Of a stretch of 12,062 nucleotides of DNA, positions 1 through 7,650 are shown in pieces. Made by a program: the position numbers and the translations under genes. The notes below the pieces were generated by a model. The model was not told the origin of the DNA. It did no database searches and was given only the letters and a program-made list of their open reading frames with translations. Numbering within the stretch: the first letter of the stretch is position 1; each line of letters begins with the position of its first letter. This DNA comes from an uncultured Pelagibacteraceae bacterium (GTDB lineage Bacteria; Pseudomonadota; Alphaproteobacteria; Pelagibacterales; Pelagibacteraceae): the NCBI GenBank assembly GCA_902633885.1, contig CACPIK010000019.1:1-12062 (forward strand), read 5' to 3'.

Positions 1-630
1 AAAGCATCACTCTCTGAAAAAATTTTATTAATATTTTTAATTTCATTAGCAATTTTTTCTTTTAGCTTTTTTTTTATAAATAAAAATAAATGTTTTTTTA
101 TAAAAAAAATAAATCTTGAAAAAATTCAATTTAATAACTCTGAAAATATTGCAATTATGAACATTGAGTGTGGAAATGTTGTCATTGAACTTTTTCCAGA
201 TTTATCTCCAAACTCAGTAAAAAGATTTAAAAATCTAATTGAAAAAGGATCATATAATCGTTCAGCGTTCTACAGAGTTTTAAAAGGTACATTGATACAA
301 GCGGGTGATTTAGAATATGGAAATATTGATGATATAAATTATTTTAAGGTTGGAAGCGGTGAATCAGGTCTTGGAAATTTAAAATCTGAGCTTAACATAG
401 AATTTGAATTTGAGGCAGGGACTTTAGCACTTGCTAGAAGTGATAATTTAAATACAGAAGATAGTGAATTTTTTATAATCTTAAAAAATATCCCCTTATT
501 CAATGGAGAATTTACGCCAATTGGCAAAGTAATTTATGGATTGGATGCTTTAAAAAAAATTAAATCGGCTAGTAAATCTGAATATGTTTTAAGACCAGAT
601 TTTATCAATTATTTTAAATTACTGAAATAG
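1..630 (+). CDS. Membrane-anchored cyclophilin-type peptidyl-prolyl cis-trans isomerase, 5' end outside window
   Basis: The product is a cyclophilin-fold prolyl isomerase, likely assisting protein folding in the periplasm. The reading frame is open from base 1. The first ATG, at 157, falls inside the first beta strand of the fold (IAIMNIECGNVVIEL), so it cannot be the true start. No ATG, GTG or TTG precedes it in frame, so the gene starts before the window. Numbering residues from base 1, residues 8-26 form one strongly hydrophobic helix after KASLSEK, which is a signal anchor or uncleaved signal. The cyclophilin domain covers about residues 50-205. Visible family motifs are FPDLSPNSVKRF, FYRVLKGTLIQAGD with the catalytic-type Arg at 92, LALARS, SEFFI and IGKVIYGLDAL. 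The active site is divergent: the usual SQFF Gln is Glu156, and the usual Trp position before the NG turn is not Trp. Activity may therefore be weak. The gene runs into the convergent genes on the other strand without a clear hairpin terminator. Confidence 0.85.
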   Translation, partial: KASLSEKILLIFLISLAIFSFSFFFINKNKCFFIKKINLEKIQFNNSENIAIMNIECGNVVIELFPDLSPNSVKRFKNLIEKGSYNRSAFYRVLKGTLIQAGDLEYGNIDDINYFKVGSGESGLGNLKSELNIEFEFEAGTLALARSDNLNTEDSEFFIILKNIPLFNGEFTPIGKVIYGLDALKKIKSASKSEYVLRPDFINYFKLLK

Positions 631-747
631 AACTATCAAAAAAACAATTATTATTGCTGTTGCATAATAATATGGCATTTTCTTTTTCCAAGAAATTAAA
701 ATATCTGATGCATTTTTTATTTGTTTTTTTGTTAATTTTTTGGACAT
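619..747 (-). CDS. Possible small single-helix membrane protein (42 aa), unrecognised
   Basis: An ATG at 747 opens a 42-codon frame ending in TAA at 619. The N-terminal half is basic and polar (MSKKLTKKQIKNASDIL, then SWKKKMP). It is followed by a hydrophobic stretch YYYATAIIIVFLIVLFQ that would make one transmembrane helix with the charged half in the cytoplasm by the positive-inside rule. This amphipathic-plus-helix layout looks like a real small membrane protein rather than random AT-rich translation, and it fills an otherwise empty gap. It lies 58 bases downstream of the beta-oxidation gene on the same strand, and its last 12 bases overlap the end of the convergent isomerase gene. No Shine-Dalgarno sequence is visible. 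I do not recognise the family, and no function can be assigned. Chance remains possible at this length. Confidence 0.5.
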   Translation of the reverse strand: MSKKLTKKQIKNASDILISWKKKMPYYYATAIIIVFLIVLFQ

Positions 748-803
748 AAATGTAATTTACTAATTAATTAAGAATAATTAAATGTGTAATATTGACTTAT
801 AAA

Positions 804-815
804 GGTTAATTAACC
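804..815. other. 12-bp perfect palindrome over the stop codon of the beta-oxidation gene
   Basis: The sequence ggttaattaacc is self-complementary and includes the stop codon of the beta-oxidation gene (806-808). A second short pairing, aacca (812-816) with tggtt (826-830), overlaps it. Neither is followed by a T-run in the direction of transcription, so it does not look like an intrinsic terminator. In AT-rich DNA it may be chance. Confidence 0.25.
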
Positions 816-3028
816 AAAGGTTTACTGGTTGCCAAAGTATGTTTAATTCTATCTTGTGTTTTTTGAGTTTCTATTAATCTCATAAAAGCATCTAATTCTA
901 AATTATAAAGATTGTCTTCATTTAATTTTTTATCAAGGGTTGTGTCTCCTCCACTTAATACATAAGCTAATTCTTTTCCAACATGCATTCCATGGTCTAA
1001 TATAACTTTATCATTATATAATTTCTCTAGCATTTTGATCATTTTTTCATAAACTACTTTTCCTGAAAATTGAAAACTGGCTTCTTCTGGAATTTTGAAA
1101 TCTCTATTTTGTTCAATAATTTCTTTTGAAGCTGATAACAAACTATTTCTACTCATAATCTTTTTATCTTCTGGTTTTAAATACTTTAAAGGTTCCGCTT
1201 CTATAGGTGAAGTTGCAGTTTTGGCATAACCTATAATATCAAAAACTTTTAGTGGTGCAAAATCTGGATCATTTCTTGCTTCATCTGTTTGTGACCATCT
1301 CAATAACATTTCTTTACAGCCGCCTCCTGCTGGAATTAAACCAACAATAGTTTCTACAAGACCTACAACAATATTGGTATGAGACACAACAAAATTACTT
1401 TGGCAAAGAACTTCGAACCCTCCTCCAAGTGCTAAACCAGATGGAGCTGATACCACAGGATGTTTGGAGTACTTTAAGTGTTTGCAAGTTTCTTGAAAAT
1501 ATTTTACAAATTTTTCAATTGATTTAAAATCTCTTTTACTAGCAAAGTCCATTGTGTATGATAAATTTACACCTGCAGAAAACTGCATTGCTTCATTAAT
1601 GATTATTAGAGGTTTGTCTGTAGCATTTTTTAGACTGTCCATAGAATCGTAGTCTAATGCATTAGCTTTTGTTGTAAATTCAACAATATTAAAATCATTA
1701 AATCTATAAATTTCAGCTGAATTATTTTTATCTAATTTTTTGGCTTTTGGTTTAATTTTTCCAAGTGTCTCTAATTCTGTATATAACTGTCTTTCACCAT
1801 AAAAATTTTCATCTTTAGTTTTTGAAAGACTTTCTAAAAATTTATTTTTTTCAAAAGAGTCTATTTTTTCAAAGAAATTTTTAACTCCTATCTCTTTTAA
1901 CATTTCGAATGGTCCTTTGGTCCAATTGAACCCTAACCTCATTGCTTCGTCAATATCATTAAATTTATCAGTAATTCCTGGTACTAATGACGATGCATAT
2001 TTAATTATTTTAGAAATGACAGACCATGCGTATTCTCCATATTTATCTTTTCTATTAATCAAGTTTATGATGTCCATTTTCTCTGAACCTAAATTAAATT
2101 TTTTTGATATAGAGTATTCGCCTGTTTCTAAATTAATTCCTTCTAAAACCTTTTTATTATCTGTTTTATTCATTCTATAAAAACCACCTTTCCCTTTTCT
2201 TCCTGTATAGCCAGTTTCTATAAGTTTTTTTACCAAAGGTATTTCTTTTGCTACTTCTTGAAATTCATCACTTTCAGGCAATTCTTTTATGAAGCTTTTA
2301 AGAACATCTGCCATCAAATCTATTCCAATTAAATCATACAAGCCAAAAACTCCTGTTTTAGGTATTCCCATAGGTCTTCCAAATACTGCGTCGGCTTCTT
2401 CTATGGTAAGTTTCATTTTGAATGCTTCGGTCATAGCGACTTGCATTGCAAAAACACCTATCCTATTTCCTAGGAATCCAGGTGTATCATTACAAACAAT
2501 TGTTCCTTTGCCTAAATCCTTTTCACAAAATTTTTTTAAAGAACTAATTTTTTCTAAATCATTATTTTCACTTTTAACAATTTCTAAAAGATCCATATAT
2601 CTAACTGGATTAAAAAAATGAGTTATACAAAAATCTTTTTTTTCATTTTGACTTAATTTTTCTGAAAGTATTTTAATAGGAATTGACGAAGTATTAGATG
2701 AAACTATCGATCCATCTTTTCTTGATTTAAAAATCTTTTCGTAAATATTATGTTTAATATCGATTCTTTCCACTACCGCTTCTACTATCCAGTCGGCCTG
2801 ACTTACTATATCAAAATTGTCATTAATATTACCTATGTTTATATTATTAATTTTTGATTTATCTATTAATAATGGAGGTCTTGATTTATAGATTCTTTCT
2901 TTAGCTTTTTCGGTTATCTCTGTAGTTAAATCTAGTAAAGTTACTGGAATATTAGCATTACAAAGTTGTGCTGCAATTCCACAACCCATTGTACCTGATC
3001 CTATAACTACTACATTTTTAATTTTCAT
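806..3028 (-). CDS. FadN-type 3-hydroxyacyl-CoA dehydrogenase / enoyl-CoA hydratase (bifunctional beta-oxidation protein)
   Basis: The product catalyses hydration of 2-enoyl-CoA and NAD-dependent oxidation of (S)-3-hydroxyacyl-CoA in cytoplasmic fatty-acid beta-oxidation. I start it at ATG 3028 (740 aa). A TTG at 3040 would add four residues, but the Rossmann strand begins directly after the ATG and a candidate -10 box lies just upstream. With numbering from the TTG (add 4), the NAD-binding loop GSGTMGCGIA is at 14-23. The SSNTSS segment is near 114-119, catalytic His141 and Glu153 are 12 apart as in HADH, and Asn192 lies in GFLGNR. C-terminal HCDH domains span about 187-290 and 325-425. A crotonase domain covers about 440-610, with oxyanion-hole segments FSAGVNL and GLALGGGFE. 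Both catalytic glutamates, Glu543 and Glu563, are present at the family's 20-residue spacing. Dehydrogenase-first order matches FadN, not FadB. No thiolase gene is adjacent. Confidence 0.92.
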   Translation of the reverse strand: MKIKNVVVIGSGTMGCGIAAQLCNANIPVTLLDLTTEITEKAKERIYKSRPPLLIDKSKINNINIGNINDNFDIVSQADWIVEAVVERIDIKHNIYEKIFKSRKDGSIVSSNTSSIPIKILSEKLSQNEKKDFCITHFFNPVRYMDLLEIVKSENNDLEKISSLKKFCEKDLGKGTIVCNDTPGFLGNRIGVFAMQVAMTEAFKMKLTIEEADAVFGRPMGIPKTGVFGLYDLIGIDLMADVLKSFIKELPESDEFQEVAKEIPLVKKLIETGYTGRKGKGGFYRMNKTDNKKVLEGINLETGEYSISKKFNLGSEKMDIINLINRKDKYGEYAWSVISKIIKYASSLVPGITDKFNDIDEAMRLGFNWTKGPFEMLKEIGVKNFFEKIDSFEKNKFLESLSKTKDENFYGERQLYTELETLGKIKPKAKKLDKNNSAEIYRFNDFNIVEFTTKANALDYDSMDSLKNATDKPLIIINEAMQFSAGVNLSYTMDFASKRDFKSIEKFVKYFQETCKHLKYSKHPVVSAPSGLALGGGFEVLCQSNFVVSHTNIVVGLVETIVGLIPAGGGCKEMLLRWSQTDEARNDPDFAPLKVFDIIGYAKTATSPIEAEPLKYLKPEDKKIMSRNSLLSASKEIIEQNRDFKIPEEASFQFSGKVVYEKMIKMLEKLYNDKVILDHGMHVGKELAYVLSGGDTTLDKKLNEDNLYNLELDAFMRLIETQKTQDRIKHTLATSKPLVN

Positions 3029-3042
3029 ATTTTTAAACAATG

Positions 3043-3071
3043 CTTATAGTAAAATATTCATTTCAGAGCAA
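3043..3071 (-). promoter_or_regulatory. Candidate sigma70-type promoter for the beta-oxidation gene
   Basis: On the minus strand, TTGCTC (3071-3066) is followed after exactly 17 bases by TATAAG (3048-3043), a 5-of-6 match to the -10 consensus. Transcription would begin about 8-10 bases before the ATG at 3028, giving a very short leader. A TTG start at 3040 would then lie at or before the start of the transcript, which favours the ATG. The -35 match is weak (3 of 6), and such matches are common in AT-rich DNA. Confidence 0.35.
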
Positions 3072-3098
3072 CTTAAAGAAAATAAAAAAAGGTAAATT

Positions 3099-3665
3099 TT
3101 AATTATTAATATACTTAGTTATCGATGGAATAATTGCTATCGCTAAACCTATTTTAAAAAATTCACTTGGAATAAATGGGTATAATCCTCCTGCCAATGC
3201 CTTATCATATCCAATTATTGATCCTAAATAGCCCACTCCAAATAAAAAAATTATAAAAGTTCCAGCAGTCAAAGATATAAAACTTTTAAAGTAAGACTCG
3301 TTATAACCATGTTCAGCAAAATAACCAATTACACCTGCGGCAATTGCCATTCCATATAAGTAACCTGCGGTTGGTCCTGTCAAATATAATAATCCACCAC
3401 CTTTAGCAAAAACTGGAAAACCTAAAGCTCCTTCAATGATGTAAAAAATAAGAGTAAAAAAAGCCAACTTAGCGCCATAAGACATGCCTATAATAAAAAC
3501 TACAAAGGTTTGCATTGTCATTGGAACTGGCCAAAACGGAACCTGAACCTTAGATGATAACGCTAAAAATAAAGTTCCAAGCAAAATTATGGAAATATTT
3601 TTAAAATAAAGATTAATTTTATAATCTGAAAGAATTTGTTTAATTAATATGGCACTGTGTTTCAT
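3099..3665 (-). CDS. bioY: BioY, biotin-specific S component of an ECF transporter
   Basis: The product is an integral inner-membrane protein that binds biotin for uptake. Its 188 residues are the usual length and are almost wholly hydrophobic, with about six membrane helices. BioY signatures are present in order: QVPFWPVPMTMQTF at 41-54, GFPVFAKGGG at 82-91, GPTAGYLYG at 97-105 and PFIPSEFFK at 163-171. The start at ATG 3665 lies 49 bases after the transporter ATPase gene, without a visible Shine-Dalgarno site. No EcfA or EcfT gene is in the window, so it is a solitary BioY. Such proteins either share energising subunits encoded elsewhere or work without them. It could be read through from the upstream ABC operon, but the gap and different role suggest independent expression. 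Its presence suggests that the cell takes up biotin, possibly as an auxotroph; that is inference. Confidence 0.93.
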   Translation of the reverse strand: MKHSAILIKQILSDYKINLYFKNISIILLGTLFLALSSKVQVPFWPVPMTMQTFVVFIIGMSYGAKLAFFTLIFYIIEGALGFPVFAKGGGLLYLTGPTAGYLYGMAIAAGVIGYFAEHGYNESYFKSFISLTAGTFIIFLFGVGYLGSIIGYDKALAGGLYPFIPSEFFKIGLAIAIIPSITKYINN

Positions 3666-3714
3666 ATACTAGATCTATTAAAACACAGATCGTTAAAAAT
3701 GTTTAGTACTTTTT

Positions 3715-5739
3715 TTATGATTGTAGTTTTTCTAAATCATTTATATTTATATGACATTTAATAGCGTTCCCACTTTTCGCCATTTGCCAAGGTGGTGTTT
3801 CTTTTTTGCACTTGTCTCCCAATATCCTCGAGCACCTACCTTGAAAAGAACAGCCTTTCTCAGGAGGTTTTTCTTCAACAATATCTTCTGCTACGAGTTT
3901 TGGCTTTATATCAGGATCTGGCTCTAATACAGCTCCAAGCAAAACCTCGGTATAAGGATGTGAAGGAAATTGATATACATTTTTCGAAGGACCAATTTCA
4001 CATAACCTTCCTTGATATAAAACAGCTACTCTATCACTTATAGCTCTAACAACAGCAAGATCATGTGAAACAAAAACATAAGTCGTACCAAAATCATCTT
4101 TGAGTTTTTGTAAAAGATTTAGTACTGCTGCTTGAACTGAAACATCTAAGGCTGATGTAACTTCATCACATAAAATTATATCTGGTTTTGCTGCAAAAGC
4201 TCTAGCAACTGCAACTCTTTGTTTTTCACCTCCAGATAATTGTCTGGGATATCTAGACATGTAAAACTCTCCAAGTCTTACCTTTTCTAACAATTCAATA
4301 ATATTTTTTTTTAATTCTTTTCCTGATAGTCCAAAATATAATTTTAAAGGTTGTGAAAGTATCTCTTCAACATTGTGATTTGGATTTAGCGATTCATCAG
4401 GATTTTGAAAAATTAATTGAATAGCTCTAAGATCATTTGGGTTTCTTTGTTTTAAATTTGAAGATAAGTCTCTATCTTTTTCAAACCTAATTTTTCCATC
4501 TTTTGTTTTAAGTAATCCAGCGATAGATTTTAAAATAGTAGATTTTCCACTTCCTGACTCTCCTACTAATGCAATTGTTTCCCCTTTGTTAATATTAATG
4601 TTAATATCTTTAACAGTTGGGTTTGTATCTACTGTTTTATTTAAGATTTGATCAATTAATTTTTGCTTTGCGTAGCTAATTGATACATTGTTTAAATTTA
4701 AAATTTCTTTTTCATTAACAACTGACTTATTTCTAACTATTGATCCAGAAATATCATCTTTATTTTCCAAACTTTTATAATTGAAACATCTAACGCTAGT
4801 TTCTAGATCGCTTATATATTCAAGATCAGGTGAATTATTTTTGCATTTATCTTCCCCTAAATTGCACCTGTCAAAAAAACTGCATCCCTTTAATATGCTT
4901 CCTGGCTGTGGTTGGCTACCTGGCATTGAGTCAGGTAATCCAGCCAATGAAAGTTTGGGTATGGATTTCAAAAGTCCGTAAGTATATGGGTGAATTGGTT
5001 TTTTTAATATACTTCTTGAGGGGCCTTCTAAAACAATCTCTCCAGAGTACATAACTATAATCCTATCACTAACTTGTGCTATAGCACCAAGATCATGACT
5101 AACATACACCATTGATGTACCTGTATCTTTTGCGATAAAATTTAATAATTCTAAAACATGAGCTTGAGTTGTTACATCTAATCCTGTTGTGGGCTCATCT
5201 AACAATAACAATTCGGGGTTACCAGCCAAAGCCATTGCTACAGCAACTCTTTGTTGCTGACCCCCTGAAAGCTCATGTGGATATCTCAAGGCGATTGTTT
5301 CAGGTGAAGGGAGTCTTACTTTATTTAACAGTTCTGAAATTCTCTTATCTCTATCAATTTTATTTAAACTTGTATGCAATTTTAATGCTTCATCTATTTG
5401 ATATCCTATTTTTAAATTTGGAGTTAAAGATTGACCTGCATTTTGAGGTATCATTGCTATCTTTCTACCTCTAATTTTCTCTAATTCTCTATTATTTTTC
5501 TTAAGTAAATTAGAAGATTCAAACAAACATTCTCCATCAATAGTGTAAAGCCCTTGTTTTACATATCCCATCATTGCCAAAGCTAATGTGCTCTTTCCAG
5601 AACCAGACTCTCCAACTATCCCTACTGTTTCGCCTTTTTTGATATTTGTTGAAATATTTCTAAGTATAAGAATTTCTTCACCCTTTTTGCTTCTAAAACC
5701 AATTGAAAGATTTTTAACTTTTTGGATTATCTCACTCAT
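3715..5739 (-). CDS. Oligopeptide/dipeptide ABC transporter, fused dual ATP-binding protein (DppD-DppF type)
   Basis: This cytoplasmic ATPase drives the importer encoded upstream, with both nucleotide-binding domains in one chain of 674 aa. I choose ATG 5739, four bases after the permease C stop. ATG 5796 would add 19 non-homologous residues and overlap the permease gene by 53 bases. Numbering from 5739, domain 1 has Walker A GESGSGKST at 43-51, Q-loop Gln99, LSGGQ at 157-161, a Walker B ending in LLLLDEP near 177-183 and switch His215. Domain 2 has the same Walker A at 393-401, Q-loop Gln445, LSGGE at 501-505, Walker B ILCDE at 522-526 and His559. Each half ends in an OPP C-terminal domain with four cysteines (286, 292, 299, 318 and 630, 636, 644, 662). 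This pattern resembles the iron-sulfur-binding tail reported for some Dpp ATPases. The fused form resembles GsiA/YejF-type proteins. The substrate cannot be read from the ATPase. Confidence 0.93.
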   Translation of the reverse strand: MSEIIQKVKNLSIGFRSKKGEEILILRNISTNIKKGETVGIVGESGSGKSTLALAMMGYVKQGLYTIDGECLFESSNLLKKNNRELEKIRGRKIAMIPQNAGQSLTPNLKIGYQIDEALKLHTSLNKIDRDKRISELLNKVRLPSPETIALRYPHELSGGQQQRVAVAMALAGNPELLLLDEPTTGLDVTTQAHVLELLNFIAKDTGTSMVYVSHDLGAIAQVSDRIIVMYSGEIVLEGPSRSILKKPIHPYTYGLLKSIPKLSLAGLPDSMPGSQPQPGSILKGCSFFDRCNLGEDKCKNNSPDLEYISDLETSVRCFNYKSLENKDDISGSIVRNKSVVNEKEILNLNNVSISYAKQKLIDQILNKTVDTNPTVKDINININKGETIALVGESGSGKSTILKSIAGLLKTKDGKIRFEKDRDLSSNLKQRNPNDLRAIQLIFQNPDESLNPNHNVEEILSQPLKLYFGLSGKELKKNIIELLEKVRLGEFYMSRYPRQLSGGEKQRVAVARAFAAKPDIILCDEVTSALDVSVQAAVLNLLQKLKDDFGTTYVFVSHDLAVVRAISDRVAVLYQGRLCEIGPSKNVYQFPSHPYTEVLLGAVLEPDPDIKPKLVAEDIVEEKPPEKGCSFQGRCSRILGDKCKKETPPWQMAKSGNAIKCHININDLEKLQS

Positions 5740-5743
5740 AAAA

Positions 5744-6637
5744 TTAAACTGGAGCTTTGGTTGATCTATCAATTCCAAGGGCTTTTGCAAATGCATCAGC
5801 TGTCAAATTTATTCCAATTATTAAGCTACTCAATCCTACTACAGGCGCTATAACAGACCAGTATGCAAATGACATTAAACCTCTTGCGTTTGATATCATT
5901 AATCCCCAGTCAGGATTCGGTGGACTTACGCCAAATCCTAAAAAAGACAAAGAGCTAAATCCAAGTAACATCCATGACCATCTCATGGCACCTTCAACTA
6001 AAATTGCATCTCTGACATTAGGTATAATTTCATTCCAAATAATTGACATATTACTATGGCCTCTTGCGCGAGCAGAAACTATAAAATCCTTTGCAATTAC
6101 ATCATGTGTTGCGGCTCTCGCAACTCTTACTATTCCCTTGCCATAAAAAAAACCGAGAGCGGGAATTAATACTTCTGTTGATGTTCCCAAAAGAGATACA
6201 ATTAATAACATTGCTAATATCCATGGTATAGATAAAAAAGCATCAACTACTCTCATTACAATATCATCAGTTTTTCCACCTACTAATCCACAAAATATTC
6301 CTAATAAACCTCCCCAAAGCAAAGCAATTAAAGAACCAAAAAAAGTTATAGTTAAAGCGATTCTTCCACCCATAATTGTTCTTGAGAAAACATCTCTACC
6401 CAAGCTATCTGTTCCAAACCAATATTCCGACGATGGTGCTTGAAGCATAAGCGTAGGATCGATTGCTTTATAATCGTAAGGTGCCAAATAAGGGCTTAAA
6501 GATGCTAAAAGAATATGAAAAACTAAAATGCACAAGCCAATAAAACCTGAAGGTTTAGAAGCCATTGTTTTTAATACTTCTAAAATTTTTAAAAGTGTAT
6601 TTTTTTGTTCTTCTTCAGAAATTTTATCTATATCCAT
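5744..6637 (-). CDS. Oligopeptide/dipeptide ABC transporter permease (DppC/OppC type)
   Basis: This is the second inner-membrane permease of the importer, 297 aa, the usual length for DppC. After a polar N-terminus, the first membrane helix lies at about 31-53. The DppC-specific segment FGTDSLGRDVFSR follows at 74-86, with five further hydrophobic helices to about 285. The cytoplasmic EAA loop that contacts the ATPase is seen at about 183-207 (DFIVSARARGHSNMSII, then NEIIPN). The start codon lies two bases after the stop of the permease B gene, and the ATPase gene follows after four bases. The three genes should therefore be translated from one message and made in matched amounts. No defects are seen. 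Confidence 0.95.
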   Translation of the reverse strand: MDIDKISEEEQKNTLLKILEVLKTMASKPSGFIGLCILVFHILLASLSPYLAPYDYKAIDPTLMLQAPSSEYWFGTDSLGRDVFSRTIMGGRIALTITFFGSLIALLWGGLLGIFCGLVGGKTDDIVMRVVDAFLSIPWILAMLLIVSLLGTSTEVLIPALGFFYGKGIVRVARAATHDVIAKDFIVSARARGHSNMSIIWNEIIPNVRDAILVEGAMRWSWMLLGFSSLSFLGFGVSPPNPDWGLMISNARGLMSFAYWSVIAPVVGLSSLIIGINLTADAFAKALGIDRSTKAPV

Positions 6638-6639
6638 AT

Positions 6640-7596
6640 CTACTTTCTTATTTGTAAACTTTTTAATCTAGGGTTTAATGCTAAAGTAAGTAAATCTGCT
6701 ATTAAGTTTATACTTACATAAATTGAAGCAAGAATAATTGCTAATGCCTGAACTGTTGGCAAATCTCTATTAGAAATAGATTCTATAACTAGTCTGCCAA
6801 GGCCTGGATAATTAAATACAACTTCTGTAACCACAACTCCTCCTAATAGCCACGCAATAGTCAAAGCTACAACATTAATTGCAGGCAATAGTGCGTTAGG
6901 CAAAACATGTTTAAAAACCATTTTCCAATATGGCACACCTTTTAAAATAGCCATCTGAACATAATCACTTGCCATGACTTGAATAACGCTTGACCTAACC
7001 ATTCGAGCCATATGAGCTGTCATTATCATAGCAATTGCTATTACTGGTAATATTATATTTGGAAGTAATTCAAAAAATGTAACATCCGTGGGTACTATCA
7101 CAATCCCTGGCAACCATTGCAACCAAATGGCAACTATTAAAATTAGTAAAGTAGCGCTAATGAATTCAGGAATAGTCATTGCAAAAATGGTTATTGTTGA
7201 AATTATTATATCTGGAAGTTTATCTCTCCAAAGAGCTGTTATTATTCCAAGTATTAAAGCCAAAGGTATCCCAATAATTATTGCAGCAGATGCTAAAACC
7301 ATTGAATTTTTTATTCTTGGACCTAAAACTTCGTTAATTGGCATTTGACCACTTAAAGAGTATCCAAAATCTCCTTGGATAACATTGTAAGCCCATGATA
7401 AATATCTTTCATAAGCAGGGATATCTAATCCTAATCTTTTATAACAAGCTTCTAATGCTGCACCATAAGCTTCTCTTTCAAGATAAGTTGTGCAGGCATC
7501 ACCTGGCAATACTTCTGTACCTACAAAAGTAATTAACGATACAATAAATAAGGTTATAAAACCTAATAAAATTCTTTTAATAATTAAAAATAACAT
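6640..7596 (-). CDS. Oligopeptide/dipeptide ABC transporter permease (DppB/OppB type)
   Basis: This is the first inner-membrane permease of the importer, 318 aa, a normal length. The N-terminus is a typical DppB membrane helix (about 1-27) leading to VLPGD at 29-33. A periplasmic segment with RLGLD at 54-58 and GDFGYSLSG at 75-83 follows, with further membrane helices across about 98-305. The EAA loop for ATPase contact is at about 211-235 (DYVQMAILKGVPYWKMVF, then KHVLPNA). The motif VVVTEVVFNYPGLGRL at about 254-269 is characteristic of the family. The gene begins 95 bases after the binding-protein stop, beyond a stem-loop, and continues directly into permease C. Confidence 0.95.
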   Translation of the reverse strand: MLFLIIKRILLGFITLFIVSLITFVGTEVLPGDACTTYLEREAYGAALEACYKRLGLDIPAYERYLSWAYNVIQGDFGYSLSGQMPINEVLGPRIKNSMVLASAAIIIGIPLALILGIITALWRDKLPDIIISTITIFAMTIPEFISATLLILIVAIWLQWLPGIVIVPTDVTFFELLPNIILPVIAIAMIMTAHMARMVRSSVIQVMASDYVQMAILKGVPYWKMVFKHVLPNALLPAINVVALTIAWLLGGVVVTEVVFNYPGLGRLVIESISNRDLPTVQALAIILASIYVSINLIADLLTLALNPRLKSLQIRK

Positions 7597-7650
7597 AATT
7601 AACGATTACCGATCTAGATTTTAAAATTAATTATTAATAAATGAAAGAAA

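Noticed and set aside
748..805. Intrinsic terminator after the beta-oxidation gene
   Set aside because: Only AT-rich short palindromes are present, with no GC stem followed by a T-run on the minus strand.
2289..2621. 110-codon open frame opposite the beta-oxidation gene
   Set aside because: It is antisense to the conserved dehydrogenase domain and has no start signal or recognised motif.
3666..3714. Shared gatct/agatc words before bioY and before permease B (near 7610) as a common operator
   Set aside because: The shared core is six to seven bases with different surroundings, too short to separate from chance.
5740..5796. Upstream ATG (5796) for the fused ATPase
   Set aside because: It would overlap the permease gene by 53 bases and add residues outside the ABC domain. 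ATG 5739, four bases after the permease stop, fits the family start.
5757..6146. 129-codon open frame opposite the permease C gene
   Set aside because: It lies fully antisense to conserved DppC motifs and its translation resembles no domain.
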